A stretch of 64,000 bases of DNA from Streptomyces pluripotens (GCF_000802245.2 NZ_CP021080.1:1550001-1614000); one strand, 5' to 3'; positions 1 through 12,147 are shown, counted from the first letter of the stretch. Notes: generated by a model not told the origin, from the sequence alone. Translations and numbers: made by a program.

Positions 1-335
1 TGGAGGAGCTGGCGCCCGAGCGGATCACCGTGCCGAGCGGGTCCAGAATCCGGATCGACTACCAGGACCCTGAACGACCGGTTCTCGCCGTGAAGCTGCA
101 GGAGGTGTTCGGGCTGCGAAGGACGCCGACCGTGGCGGGGGTGCCGCTGCTGGTCCATCTGCTCTCCCCCGCGGGACGGCCCGCCGCGGTCACGTCCGAT
201 CTCGCCTCCTTCTGGACGGACGGCTACCGGGGTGTACGGGCGGAACTGCGCGGGCGCTACCCCAAGCATCCGTGGCCCGAGGACCCAACGGCCGCCGAGC
301 CCACACGGCACACCACGGCGCGGCTCAGACGCTGA
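1..335 (+). CDS. hrpB: ATP-dependent helicase HrpB, C-terminal fragment
   Basis: The reading frame enters from the left edge (first full codon at base 3) and runs to a TGA at 333-335. About 110 C-terminal residues are present. They hold the signature end of HrpB-type DExH helicases: a VPSGSRIRIDY stretch, then LAVKLQEVFGL, LLSPAGRPAAVTSDLASFW and a RGRYPKHPWPEDP tail. HrpB is a DEAH/RHA-type RNA helicase of uncertain role in actinomycetes. The helicase core lies outside the window. The last 11 bases overlap the end of the convergent DUF3068 gene. Confidence 0.9.
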   Translation, partial: EELAPERITVPSGSRIRIDYQDPERPVLAVKLQEVFGLRRTPTVAGVPLLVHLLSPAGRPAAVTSDLASFWTDGYRGVRAELRGRYPKHPWPEDPTAAEPTRHTTARLRR

Positions 336-1320
336 CCGGCGGTTCGGATCCCACCGGCTGCACGGATGCGGGATCCCGGGGGCGACGGCCCCGTGCTTCC
401 ATCCACAAAGAGAGCGCGAGGAGCAGGAGACCGCAAGCCAGGGAGCCCCGGGGCATGTACGAGGTGAGCAGCAGCACGAGCGTGCGGCTGTGCTTGACCA
501 GGGCGACCGTGTGCTCGATGTAGTCCTCGCGCATCTTGACGTGCCCGGCGAACGCAGTGACCTTGGCCCGGCCTCCGAGCAGGGTGCCTCCGCGCAGTTC
601 CTCCTTGTGGATCTCCTCGCCGTATACGGGTGCTCCGGTGACCGGTTCGACCCAGAACCTGCGCACCGTCGTGTACCACCGGGTCGTACCGGTTCTGGCG
701 ACCGACTCGGGGGTGATGCCCTGTACGGGCATGGCCTTCGGCATGGGGACCTTGGTCCAAGGGATGGTCTGCTCGAAGTAGTAGACCTCCAGGCCGCGGA
801 AGGTTCGGGTGCCCTTGTAGTGGATGGGGCTGGTGGTACGGGACTGTGCGTCGAAGTACTCGTAGTCCCGTTTCTGCGTGAGGAAGGGCCACTTGAACTC
901 GATGCCCTCGCGTTTGACCGGGTCGCCGTCGACCATCTCGCCGGTGGTGTGTACGGGTTGCTGGCTGTGTGCGTCGAAGATGTAGCGCTCGGGGATCTTG
1001 GAGACCATCTTGCCGTCAGGGCCCAGCACGTAGGAGAGGGTGTCCCAGACGACGACGGATCGCCCTGTCGTCTTCTCGATCCTCTTCGCGGCCTCCACGT
1101 CGCCCTTGAGGGTCTGCACGATGGTGACCTTGGAGACCTTCCTGGCACGCAGGGTGCCGTAGTCGAGGAGGGTGGCGCCCTTCGCCTCCAGAACCACGTC
1201 CTGGTACTGGTTCGCGGGGATCCTGGCCAGGCGCGGAAACGCGTACCAGCGCAGCAGCGGGGACAGCGCCGTGCAGAACACGGCGCAGGCGAGCAGGACC
1301 AGGCTTGCCTTGCGGCGCAT
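325..1320 (-). CDS. DUF3068 (PorA-family-like) membrane-anchored protein
   Basis: The protein has 331 residues. An N-terminal hydrophobic segment (about residues 5-20, SLVLLACAVFCTALSPLL) and a C-terminal one (about 295-310, SLACGLLLLALSLWM) flank a large, probably extracytoplasmic, domain. The TTRWYTTVRRFWVEPVTGAPVYGEEI segment and the YYFEQTIPW segment are typical of the actinobacterial DUF3068 family. The function is unknown; some relatives are called PorA-like, which I do not infer here. The ATG at 1320 is followed immediately by the signal-anchor. The gene is convergent with hrpB, and a small SPW_0924-type gene lies just upstream on the same strand. Confidence 0.8.
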   Translation of the reverse strand: MRRKASLVLLACAVFCTALSPLLRWYAFPRLARIPANQYQDVVLEAKGATLLDYGTLRARKVSKVTIVQTLKGDVEAAKRIEKTTGRSVVVWDTLSYVLGPDGKMVSKIPERYIFDAHSQQPVHTTGEMVDGDPVKREGIEFKWPFLTQKRDYEYFDAQSRTTSPIHYKGTRTFRGLEVYYFEQTIPWTKVPMPKAMPVQGITPESVARTGTTRWYTTVRRFWVEPVTGAPVYGEEIHKEELRGGTLLGGRAKVTAFAGHVKMREDYIEHTVALVKHSRTLVLLLTSYMPRGSLACGLLLLALSLWMEARGRRPRDPASVQPVGSEPPVSV

Positions 1321-1347
1321 TCCCGGCCTCCCTCCCGGACGGCACGG

Positions 1348-1482
1348 CTACGGGTGCGAAGGCACCGTCGTCAACAGCGGCTTGGGGGACGTGCGGCCCG
1401 ACGGCGCGCCCGTCGCACTGATCGCGAGGACCAGGACGACTGCGAGGACGAGACCGGTCGCAGTGGCGATCAGGGCGCGCAT
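1348..1482 (-). CDS. SPW_0924-type small membrane peptide
   Basis: A 44-residue peptide starts at the ATG at 1480-1482, with a GGGAGG-type ribosome binding site about 9 bases upstream. It begins MRALIATATG, continues with one hydrophobic helix (about residues 4-22), and ends TSPKPLLTTVPSHP. That ending is what I remember of the short Streptomyces family named SPW_0924. The function is unknown. It sits 27 bases upstream of the DUF3068 gene on the same strand, so the two may be co-transcribed. It is short enough to be missed by automatic gene callers. Confidence 0.7.
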   Translation of the reverse strand: MRALIATATGLVLAVVLVLAISATGAPSGRTSPKPLLTTVPSHP

Positions 1483-1592
1483 GCGGGGCCTCCCGGCGGA
1501 CGGTCGGGACCGACTGGTGATCTGATGCTCCGTCAGGTTCGGTACCGTAGCAATGGACGGACGAGATGAGAACAGAGGTGCAGGTACGAACG

Positions 1593-1628
1593 AGGGCGCC
1601 CTGCCCGCCGGAACGGGGAGGGCGCCCT
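1593..1628 (-). terminator. probable terminator after the lytic transglycosylase gene
   Basis: Two copies of AGGGCGCCCT (1593-1602 and 1619-1628), each itself palindromic, are separated by 16 bases and can pair with each other. They lie just past the stop of the transglycosylase gene at 1649. No U-tract follows, as is usual in Streptomyces. Confidence 0.55.
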
Positions 1629-1648
1629 GCCGGACTGACGTGCGTGGC

Positions 1649-3580
1649 TCAGGATGACGCGGAGGGGCTCGGGGACGGGCTCGGCGCGGAGTCGCCGGCA
1701 GCGACCTCCAGCTTGACGACGAGCGTGCCGCCTCCGGGAGTGGTGATGCGAAGCAAGAAGGTGCCGGTGGTGTCGTCCGCGTACAGCTTCGGCAACGTCA
1801 GCAGACCCTGGTCGTCCGTCCACAGGCCGGTGACGGTGCGCACCGCCTTACCGTCGACATCCTTGAAGTAGGGGCCCTTGTCGTTCTCCGTGGCGTCGTC
1901 CCCGGACGGCGCGGTGTCGCCCGGTGCCTGCGCAGCACCACCCGCGGAGCTCGTGGCACCGTCCGCAGGCTGCGCGTCGTCACCGGTGGACTGCGAAGGA
2001 CCGGCCCCGCCCGGGGTGTCGTCGCCGGTGGGCTGCGAGGAACCGTCCGCGCCCGGGGTGTCGTCGCCGGCGGACTTGATCAGTGTGACAGTGACCTCGG
2101 TCTTGTCCGCGACAGCACCCTTGTACGTCGCCTTCACCTGGATCTGCTCGGCGAACTCGCCGCCCGGGGTGCAGACCAACGGGGTGTCACCCGTGCGGAC
2201 CAAGGTGTCGGCGGCGCGTGCGGTGACGGTGGCCGTGTAGTCGACGCTCTTGACCGAGCGGCCCACGACGGTCGCGGTGACCTCGAAGTCACCGGTCTTC
2301 TCACCCGCCTGGAGCGCCGGGGCGAGCGCGGTCCCCTGGGCATCGGTGACGACGGTGGCCACGGTCTCACCGCCGGTGAAGGTGGCGTTGGTGTCCCCGG
2401 TGATGGTGAACCTGATCCTGACCTTGCCGACTGGCTTGCCGGCCTTGGTCTCGGCGCGGGTGCCGATCCGCGCGGTGAAGGTGTCGCCGGCCATGGCGGT
2501 GAGCTTCGCGGTGTCTGCGTCCTGCAGCTGGTCCACCGTGTCGGTGGGGGTCTGCGGGGGCGTCGGCGGCACGGACGGCTTCGACGGCTTGGGGTCGGGG
2601 CTCTCCTTGCCGCCGCTGGGCTTGTCGGGCTTGGGGGCCGGCTTCTTCGCCGGCGGATTCTCCGACGGAGCCTTCGACGGGTGGCTCGGCTGGGTCTTCG
2701 GCGGGTCCGAGGGCTGCGGAGACCGGCTGTGCGGGATACCGCTGTCGCTGCGGTGGGAGGGCACGGAGCCGGTTCCGTCGGGTACGGCGTGGCTGCCCTT
2801 GCGGTAGTACTCCAACCAGTTCAGGACCAGGTTCAGGTATTCCTGCGAGTGGTTGTAGCTGAGGATCGCGCGGTGCAGATCAGCCTCGTGCGAGAGGTCG
2901 AGGCTGTTGCGACACAGGTAGTGGCCGGCGGCGAGGGCCGCATCGTAAACGTTGTTGGGGTCCTTCCTGCCGTCACCGTTGCCGTCGCGGCCGGCCCAGG
3001 CCCAGGTGGAGGGGATGAATTGCATGGGACCAACGGCCTGGTCGTACCTGCTGTTGCCGTCGTACGCACCGTGGTCAGTGTCTGGGATGAGGGCGAAACC
3101 GTTGCCGTCGAGCTGCGGGCCGAGGATCGGGCTCAGCGTGGTCCCGGCGGCGTCGACCCGGCCACCACGGGCCTGGCCCGACTCGACCTTGCCGATCGCG
3201 GCGAGCAGCTGCCAGGGCAGGTTGCAGCCCGGCTTGGTGGCGCGCAGTTCGGCCTCGGCCTTCTTGTAGGCGTCGAGGACCGTCGCTGGGATTCCGGCCT
3301 CCGCCTCACCCCGGGAGACGGGGGTGCCGGCCGTCGACGACGGCCTGGGGTCGGGACTGTGCAGTGGCGGCAGGTCCGTGTAATACGGCGAACTGCCGGT
3401 GGCGTCTCCGTCGGGGACCGCGTCGGGTATGGGTGTGGAAGCGCCGGCCGCTGTCTGTCTTCCGTGGCCTTCGCCGGTCGCTCCCGGAGCCTGGGACGCG
3501 GAAAGAGCCGCGACCGCTGCCGCGGCCACGGCGGTGGTCGCCGCTCCCTTGCGCAGCCGCCTGCCGAAATGCGCCGCCAT
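1649..3580 (-). CDS. secreted lytic transglycosylase with Ig-like C-terminal region
   Basis: The protein has 643 residues from the ATG at 3578-3580, chosen because a GGGAGGGG box lies about 9 bases upstream and a signal peptide follows at once (Arg-rich start, Ala-rich core to about residue 35). Residues about 95-265 form an SLT-type domain with the catalytic-type Glu133 in KVESG, then AVGPMQFIPSTW and an EF-hand-like DGNGDGRKD loop. A Pro/Lys/Ser-rich linker of about 80 residues follows. The C-terminal half resembles repeated Ig-like (invasin-type) domains and carries three imperfect acidic repeats (DDTPGADGSSQ-like). The likely role is peptidoglycan cleavage outside the membrane during growth or sporulation. 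A hairpin lies downstream at 1593-1628. Confidence 0.85.
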   Translation of the reverse strand: MAAHFGRRLRKGAATTAVAAAAVAALSASQAPGATGEGHGRQTAAGASTPIPDAVPDGDATGSSPYYTDLPPLHSPDPRPSSTAGTPVSRGEAEAGIPATVLDAYKKAEAELRATKPGCNLPWQLLAAIGKVESGQARGGRVDAAGTTLSPILGPQLDGNGFALIPDTDHGAYDGNSRYDQAVGPMQFIPSTWAWAGRDGNGDGRKDPNNVYDAALAAGHYLCRNSLDLSHEADLHRAILSYNHSQEYLNLVLNWLEYYRKGSHAVPDGTGSVPSHRSDSGIPHSRSPQPSDPPKTQPSHPSKAPSENPPAKKPAPKPDKPSGGKESPDPKPSKPSVPPTPPQTPTDTVDQLQDADTAKLTAMAGDTFTARIGTRAETKAGKPVGKVRIRFTITGDTNATFTGGETVATVVTDAQGTALAPALQAGEKTGDFEVTATVVGRSVKSVDYTATVTARAADTLVRTGDTPLVCTPGGEFAEQIQVKATYKGAVADKTEVTVTLIKSAGDDTPGADGSSQPTGDDTPGGAGPSQSTGDDAQPADGATSSAGGAAQAPGDTAPSGDDATENDKGPYFKDVDGKAVRTVTGLWTDDQGLLTLPKLYADDTTGTFLLRITTPGGGTLVVKLEVAAGDSAPSPSPSPSASS

Positions 3581-3895
3581 AGCGTGAACCCCTCCCGTGG
3601 ACGCACGTGCGTCCGTCTCCGTCTGTCTGCCTCGCTCTGGTGTGACGGTTGACCCGGTGCTGTGGTTGCCCCCGTTCCGTCCTTCCGCGCGTGCGATGTG
3701 TGTTCGACCGCGCACCCAGCACGACGACCCAGGTGACCCTACGACAACTTGCTTTGCGCGGGGATGGTTCACGCCCGGTCTTCACTCGTTGGCCACGCTT
3801 CGTCGCCGGAAGGCCGTGTACGTGGGTCCCCCGTACTGGACGAACCTGATCACCGACACGGGTGCCACGGCCAACGACCGCTCCAGCGGGTCCTG

Positions 3896-4505
3896 TTGCC
3901 GGTCGCGCTCAGCCATGCGGCAGCCCTGCTGCCCACGATCCGCCACGACGGGACCAGCCGAGCCCGGCTGGTGCCGGGGTGCTCGTCGCAGGCAGGCTCC
4001 TTCGCCCCCGACATGACCTTCTACACGGCGAGCAATCTGCCGAGCGGAACGCGGTTCGGCACGGTCACCCGCTCGTTCGCCGGTGTGACGACCGTCGATG
4101 TGCTGATCGCCTGGGCGCTGGCGCGTGTGTGGCTGCTCGTCCGGGAGTCGTCGGTGGCGTTGCCGCCACGGACTCGCCAAGGACGTCTGGCCGGTCTGCT
4201 GTGCTGCGGAACGCCGCACGCGCGGGCGGGCTGCCTCGGTGGGGTGGTGGTACGTCTCAGCGGTACTGGGTGCGCTGGCCGGGGCGGCACAGCGCACGGC
4301 GAGTTGGTGGGAGCCCCAGGGCTCCCCGGCGCGGCCGCGGGAGCTGGTAGCCACCCTGCGCTTCGGGTCGGGCGCCGGACTGGCCCCGGGGCTGCTGCTC
4401 TACGCCGCCGGGGTCAGGGTGTGGCGTCCTGTCCCGGGTCCTCCCGGCCCTGGGGCTGCCGGTGCCCGCCAGGGTCATCCGGTTTCTCGACGAGAGGTGC
4501 GGTGA
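3896..4505 (+). pseudogene. decayed DUF4184 family membrane protein gene
   Basis: From a possible TTG at 3896 the frame reads PVALSHAAALLPTIRHDG, then GSFAPDMTFYTASNLP and RFGTVTRSFAGVTTVDVLIAWALARVWLLVRE. This is the N-terminal half of DUF4184 proteins. Near 4230-4260 the family reading moves to another frame (WYVSAVLGALAGAAQRTASWW, then ATLRFGSGAGLAPGLLLYAAGVR), which matches the C-terminal end of the family. The usual middle part is missing. I infer one internal deletion plus frameshifts, and no intact product. A small opposite-strand reading frame overlaps the 3' part. Confidence 0.7.
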
Positions 4506-4821
4506 ACACCGTCAGGGTGTGGCGGGGACGCGCCCTCGGGAGCAGGGCGAGCACGAGGGCGAGATAGCCGCGGGCCAGGTCAGCACACTGCCGCCAGTCC
4601 GGGACATGGCCCACTCGGGCGGTCAGGCCGGCGAACCCGCGTCGCAGGCCGGCGACGGCCCTGCGTGCGGTCCTCGCCGGGTCGACCGGAATGCGGGCGG
4701 TGCTTGCGTCGGCCGCGAGGGCCGGAACCGACGAGCCGGGCGTGGCTTGCCCTGAGGCGGCGTGCGCCCAGGCACGAGGGGCCGCCTCGGAAGTCCGGCG
4801 GTGAAGCATGCGTATACCCAT
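4414..4821 (-). CDS. hypothetical protein, doubtful
   Basis: An ATG at 4819-4821 gives 135 residues that I do not recognise. The middle part is basic (RTARRAVAGLRRGFAGL), followed by a moderately hydrophobic stretch (RGYLALVLALLPRA). There is no convincing ribosome binding site, and the 3' third lies antisense to the end of the DUF4184 remnant. It may be a small real gene between polA and the remnant, or just an open frame in GC-rich DNA. Confidence 0.3.
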   Translation of the reverse strand: MGIRMLHRRTSEAAPRAWAHAASGQATPGSSVPALAADASTARIPVDPARTARRAVAGLRRGFAGLTARVGHVPDWRQCADLARGYLALVLALLPRARPRHTLTVFTAPLVEKPDDPGGHRQPQGREDPGQDATP

Positions 4822-5006
4822 GCCCGCAGTGTTGCGGCTGCGGGGGCTGGGGGGCGTTTTGGCGGGGGCCACGTGAGTGACGGCTCCCTCGGGGGATTCG
4901 GCCTGGCTCTGCCGCTCGACTATCGGTCCGCCGTGCGGTGGGGGCAGGGGACCCACCGCACGTGAAGCAGCCCGAGGGACACCCCGACGCGGTGCGGAAG
5001 GGCATG

Positions 5007-5039
5007 GCCCGCCCCCGCAGGAACGGCGGCGGGGCGGGC
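5007..5039 (-). terminator. polA terminator hairpin
   Basis: The arm at 5007-5018 (GCCCGCCCCCGC) pairs with 5029-5039 (GCGGGGCGGGC) with one bulged base and a 10-base loop. It lies about 55 bases past the polA stop on the minus strand. Confidence 0.7.
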
Positions 5040-5093
5040 TGGAGAGCTTCACGATCCCGCCGCCGAACCGTCTCTGTCCACCGGGGGTGCGGG

Positions 5094-7820
5094 CTAGTGC
5101 GCAGCCGACTCCCAATCGGGGCCCACCCCCACCGAGACGTCCAGCGGCGCACGGAGCTGGACGGCGTTGGCCATTTCGCGGCGGACGATCTCCTCCGCGG
5201 CCGCCCGCTCACTCGGGGCGACCTCCAACACGATTTCATCGTGGACCTGCAGAAGCAGACGGGACTTGAGGTCCGCCGCCCGAAGCGCGCTGTCCACCTT
5301 GAGCATGGCGATCTTGACGATGTCCGCCGCCGTGCCCTGGATGGGCGCGTTGAGGGCCATGCGTTCGGCTGCCTCGCGACGCTGACGGTTGTCACTATTG
5401 AGGTCGGGCAGGTAGCGGCGGCGCCCGAAGAGCGTCGCCGTGTACCCCGTCGCCCGCGCCTCGTCGACCGCTCGGCGCAGGTAGTCCCGGACCCCACCGA
5501 AGCGCTCGAAGTAGGCGTCCATCAGCGCGCGGGCCTCCGCCGCCTCGATGTTTAGCTGCTGGGACAGACCGAACGCCGATAGGCCGTACGCCAGGCCGTA
5601 CGACATGGCCTTGATCTTGCGGCGCATCTCCGCGTCCACCGCGGTGGGTTCGACGCCGAACACCCGGGAGGCCGCCGTGGTGTGCAGGTCCTCACCGGAG
5701 GTGAAGGCCTCGATCAGGCCCTCGTCCTCGGAGAGGTGGGCCATCACGCGCAGCTCGATCTGGCTGTAGTCGGCTGTCAGCAGGGACTCGAAGCCCTCGC
5801 CGACGACGAAGCCTCGGCGGATCGCCCGGCCTTCGTCCGTGCGCACCGGGATGTTCTGCAGGTTCGGGTCCGTGGAGGAGAGTCGGCCGGTCGCGGCCAC
5901 CGTCTGGTTGAAGGTGGTGTGGATACGGCCGTCCCCGGCGACGGTCTTGATCAGGCCTTCGACCGTGACGCGGAGCTTCGCCTGCTCACGATGACGCAGC
6001 ATGATCACCGGCAGTTCGTTGTCGGTCTGGGTGGCGAGCCAGGCCAGGGCGTCGGCGTCCGTGGTGTAGCCGGTCTTGGTCTTCTTGGTCCTGGGCAGGG
6101 CCAGCTCGCCGAAGAGGACCTCCTGGAGCTGCTTGGGCGAGCCCAGGTTGAACTCGTGGCCGGCCGCGGCGTGGGCCTCCTTCACGGCCTGCTGCACCGC
6201 ACCAGCGAACATCTGCTCCATCGCTTCGAGGTGCGCGCGATCGGCCGCGATGCCGTGCCGCTCCATGCGGGCGAGCAGCGCGGAGGTGGGTAGTTCCATG
6301 TCCCGGAGCAGGTCCGCGGCGCCGACCTCCTGCAGGCGGCCCTCGAACGCCTCCCCCAGGTCGAGCACGGCACGGGCCTGGATCATCAGGGCCTCGGCCT
6401 CGGCGCCGTCGTCCACGCCGAAGGCCAGCTGGCCATCAGCCGCAGCGGCCGGGGCCAGCTCACGGTGCAGGTATTCCAGGGAAAGTGCGTCGAGGTCGAA
6501 GGAGCGACGGCCCGGTTTGACCAGGTAGGCGGCGAGCGCGGTGTCCATGGTGACGCCCTCGATGCTCCAGCCGTGCTCGGCGAAGACGCGCATGGCTCTC
6601 TTGGCTCCGTGCAACACCTTCGGCCGGCCGGGGTCGGCCAGCCAGGCGGCGAACGCGTTCTCGTCGGCCTCGTCCAGCGCGGCGGGGTCGAACCAGGCGG
6701 CTTGCCCTCCCGCTGCTGCGAGGGCGACCTCGGTGACCGAGCCGGTGCCCAGCGCCCAGGTGTCGACAGTGGTGACGCCCAGGGGCTCGGTACCACGCCC
6801 GGCGAGCCAGGCGGCCAGCTCGCCCGTGCGAAGAATCGTGCTGTCCAGCTCCACGCCGTCCGAGGCGACCGGTGCGGACTCGGCCTCCTCCGCACCGGGG
6901 TCTACGGCGTAGAGGCGCTCGCGCAGGGACGGGTTGCGGATCTCCAGGGTGTCCAGGACGAGCGCGACGGCCTTGCGGTCGTACGCGGCCCGCTCCAGTT
7001 CGGCGACCGACTTCGGCAGCTCGACCTGACGCTCCAGCTCGGTGAGGACGCGGTTGAGCTTGACCGCGTCCAGGTGGTCGCGGAGATTCTGTCCGGCCTT
7101 GCCCTTGACTTCGTCGGCGCGCTCGACCAGTTCCGCGAAGGAGCCGAACTGGTTGATCCACTTCGCAGCGGTCTTCTCGCCGACGCCGGGGATGCCGGGG
7201 AGGTTATCCGACGGGTCGCCACGCAGGGCCGCGAAGTCCGGGTACTGGGCGGGCGTCAAGCCGTACTTCTCGAAAACCTTCTCTGGAGTGAAGCGGGTCA
7301 GCTCCGAGACGCCCTTCGTCGGGTAGAGCACAGTGGTGTTCTCGGTGACCAGCTGGAAGGAGTCGCGGTCGCCCGTGACGATCAGTACGTCGAAGCCCTC
7401 GGACTCGGCCTGAGTGGCGAGCGTGGCGATGATGTCGTCCGCCTCGAAGCCATCCACCGCGAAACGCTGCGCGTGCATCGCGTCGAGCAGCTCGCCGATC
7501 AGCTCGACCTGCCCCTTGAACTCGTCCGGACTCTTGGACCGGTTCGCCTTGTACTCCGCGAACCGCTCCGAGCGCCAGGTCTTGCGCGAGACGTCGAAAG
7601 CCACCGCGAAGTGCGTGGGTGCCTCATCACGGAGGGTGTTGGCCAGCATCGACGCGAAGCCGTAGATCGCATTGGTCGGCTGGCCGGCCGCGGTCGTGAA
7701 GTTCTCCGCGGGCAGCGCGAAGAACGCGCGGTAGGCCAGCGAGTGCCCGTCCATGAGCATCAGCCGGGGACGGGTTCCGCCGGGGGTCTTGTCGGTCTTC
7801 TTCGATGCTGTTTCTGCCAC
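5094..7820 (-). CDS. polA: DNA polymerase I
   Basis: The protein has 908 residues from the GTG at 7818-7820 (VAETASKKTDK), the usual length for actinobacterial Pol I. The frame stays open upstream, but that part looks non-coding. Order of domains: an N-terminal 5'-nuclease (LMLMDGHSLAYRAFFALP near residue 20; GVGEKTAAKWI helix-hairpin-helix), a middle 3'-exonuclease-like domain in which the usual acidic metal-binding motif appears degenerate (TTVDTW), and the C-terminal polymerase. The polymerase has motif A (TADYSQIELRVMAHLS), motif B/O-helix (RRKIKAMSYGLAYGLSAFG) and motif C (LLQVHDEIVLEV). It performs repair synthesis and Okazaki primer removal. Proofreading is probably absent; this is inferred from the degenerate motif. 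A hairpin follows the gene. Confidence 0.97.
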   Translation of the reverse strand: MAETASKKTDKTPGGTRPRLMLMDGHSLAYRAFFALPAENFTTAAGQPTNAIYGFASMLANTLRDEAPTHFAVAFDVSRKTWRSERFAEYKANRSKSPDEFKGQVELIGELLDAMHAQRFAVDGFEADDIIATLATQAESEGFDVLIVTGDRDSFQLVTENTTVLYPTKGVSELTRFTPEKVFEKYGLTPAQYPDFAALRGDPSDNLPGIPGVGEKTAAKWINQFGSFAELVERADEVKGKAGQNLRDHLDAVKLNRVLTELERQVELPKSVAELERAAYDRKAVALVLDTLEIRNPSLRERLYAVDPGAEEAESAPVASDGVELDSTILRTGELAAWLAGRGTEPLGVTTVDTWALGTGSVTEVALAAAGGQAAWFDPAALDEADENAFAAWLADPGRPKVLHGAKRAMRVFAEHGWSIEGVTMDTALAAYLVKPGRRSFDLDALSLEYLHRELAPAAAADGQLAFGVDDGAEAEALMIQARAVLDLGEAFEGRLQEVGAADLLRDMELPTSALLARMERHGIAADRAHLEAMEQMFAGAVQQAVKEAHAAAGHEFNLGSPKQLQEVLFGELALPRTKKTKTGYTTDADALAWLATQTDNELPVIMLRHREQAKLRVTVEGLIKTVAGDGRIHTTFNQTVAATGRLSSTDPNLQNIPVRTDEGRAIRRGFVVGEGFESLLTADYSQIELRVMAHLSEDEGLIEAFTSGEDLHTTAASRVFGVEPTAVDAEMRRKIKAMSYGLAYGLSAFGLSQQLNIEAAEARALMDAYFERFGGVRDYLRRAVDEARATGYTATLFGRRRYLPDLNSDNRQRREAAERMALNAPIQGTAADIVKIAMLKVDSALRAADLKSRLLLQVHDEIVLEVAPSERAAAEEIVRREMANAVQLRAPLDVSVGVGPDWESAAH

Positions 7821-8088
7821 GCCCCCGATCCTGCCACGAGCCACTGACAACCCGGGCCGGACGGCACCACCAGGGTCGACCCTCGCGACGACGGGGAGGG
7901 CTGCCGTCCGGGGAGCGGTGACCGCCTCCCCCCACGACGGCACAGGCCGCGGCCGGACCGCGCCTCTTGTGCCAGCGGGCTCCCGGCGCTGCGCGCCGCC
8001 CGCCACCCGGCCCGCCCGGCACCGTTGTCGGCGGCCCGTGGGAGGATCGTCTGCGTACTTCTCACACGCAGTCGAAGGAGAGCGTGCG

Positions 8089-10419
<2,331 letters not shown>

Positions 10420-10462
10420 GCGTTTGCTCAGCGAAGAGACGCGACGAACGGAGCCCGGGCCG

Positions 10463-10915
10463 ATGGGTGAGCAGCAGCAAGTGAAGTTCCCACAGGAGGT
10501 CATCGACGAGTACGCGGCGCTCGGTGTCGACCTGCCCGCCCTGTTCTCGGCAGGCCATCTCGGCACGCGGATGGGTGTGCAGATCCTGGAGGCGTCGGCG
10601 GAGAAGGTCGTCGGCACCATGCCGGTGGAGGGCAACACCCAGCCGTACGGCCTGCTGCACGGCGGCGCCTCTGCGGTGCTGGCGGAGACGCTGGGCTCGG
10701 TGGGCTCCATGCTGCACGGCGGCAGCAAGAAGATCGCGGTCGGTGTGGATCTGAACTGCACACATCACCGCGGCGTCCGTTCGGGCCTGGTGACCGGCGT
10801 GGCCACGCCCGTCCACCGGGGTCGGTCGACCGCGACGTACGAGATCGTGATCAGCGATGAAGAGGGTCGCCGGGTGTGCAGCGCCCGGTTGACCTGCCTG
10901 TTGCGGGACGCGTAG
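10463..10915 (+). CDS. PaaI-type hotdog-fold thioesterase
   Basis: The protein has 150 residues from the ATG at 10463. The core reads QPYGLLHGGASAVLAETLGSVGSM, the HGG motif and following helix with the acidic catalytic residue of PaaI/YbgC-group acyl-CoA thioesterases. VGVDLNCTHHRGVRSGLVTGVATPVHRGRST then gives the second half of a hotdog fold. It most likely hydrolyses an acyl-CoA, substrate unknown. It follows the molybdopterin oxidoreductase after 43 bases on the same strand. Confidence 0.85.
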   Translation: MGEQQQVKFPQEVIDEYAALGVDLPALFSAGHLGTRMGVQILEASAEKVVGTMPVEGNTQPYGLLHGGASAVLAETLGSVGSMLHGGSKKIAVGVDLNCTHHRGVRSGLVTGVATPVHRGRSTATYEIVISDEEGRRVCSARLTCLLRDA

Positions 10916-12147
10916 CAGGTGAACCTGGGAGAGGCGGCGCCCAGCGCCCGCTGAGTCTCATCCGGTGGGCCTCCCTCCTCCGCCACGCTCAGTGCGGCCT
11001 CACCGGGCTGCGGCGCCCGCCACCGCCTCCCGTCACGACCCGTTACCCAGCGGAGCGACCGGAGGCCGCCGGCCGCCGGCCACAGGTTGCGGCCGGCACA
11101 GCCTGCCCTCCCGCCCGCGGACTCCGCCTCCGCGCCGACGGTCTGCCACTGCGCACCGCGCGCCGGGAGCGTCACCCGCCAAAGAGCGTCATGCGTCCGT
11201 CCTGCCGGGTACGCACCGGCAACCGCTACCCGTCCGTCACGCGCCGCCCCCGGTCGGCAGCACTGGATCCGCGGACCGGCGCGCCCCACTTCGCAGGCCG
11301 CCATGGGCCCCAAGAAGGCGCACCCACGCTGGTTTGACTGGCCGTCAAGGAAATCGGCCCGCATCGGGCCGTGGGCCCGACGAGCACCACGCAGCGGCCG
11401 ACCCCTTCCTGGCAGCGGACCCACGAGTCCGCCGGCCGACCCCACAGCTCCCCCGCGGCGGCGTCCGGCCGGCACCGTGCGCCACCGGCACGAACAGTCG
11501 CCCCCGCCTCAACCCTCCTGCCGGGCAAAGGCGGTGGGGTCAGCCCCCGCACGGGGCAGCGCGGTGCCACGCGCCACCGCGCTGCCCCGGCTTGGCCCCC
11601 CGGACTCGGCATCGTGTCGACCGGGACGGCCCGGGAGCCCCCCTTCCGAATGGAGACGCGAGACGGTTTCCGCCCGCAAGATCACGAAAACCACGCACGG
11701 GGCGGAATGCGGAAAAGCACCCACGGACACGTACCACCTTTCACGGAAGTAACTCTACGTAATGCCCATGCAATACAGATTCGCACTTCGCCCTTTGGTG
11801 CGATCTACACGCAGGACCCCACACAAGCCCCGAAAGTCGCCTGCGGCAACAGCACACGTCATTACCAAAACCCTTGAGACGCCTGAACTGATCACGGCGA
11901 GTCCTGCGGGTTCTCAACATGCGGACAGGGCGAATCGGCCGGAATTCCGCCGTTCCCCCCCACGGCGTACCGCTCTGCATTACCTCGTGTCATAACAAGA
12001 GCGTCACAGCCTTCGTCATCCCCTCCTCCACATTCCCCACCCCCGCTTAGAGTCACGGCCAGTCACCGCTCCATCGGGAGTTCGGTACCGGCGCGACACT
12101 TGCCGCCCCCTCATAGGGGGTGGCCGTGCCTGCGGAAAGGATCGATT
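10916..12147. other. 1.2-kb gene-free region upstream of livK
   Basis: No convincing gene was found on either strand. Several overlapping open frames exist, but none shows a recognisable domain or a good ribosome binding site. 11334-11348 holds a perfect inverted repeat, TTGAC-N5-GTCAA. From about 11690 the sequence becomes markedly less GC-rich, which is typical of a Streptomyces promoter region. A spaced pair TTGAGA and TCTCAA flanks about 11875-11920. The livK promoter should lie in the last 250 bases. Confidence 0.5.

Noticed and set aside
11371..11877. 168-codon frame upstream of livK
   Set aside because: It has no recognisable domain or ribosome binding site, runs into the AT-richer promoter region, and has a Pro/Arg/Thr-rich composition typical of spurious frames.
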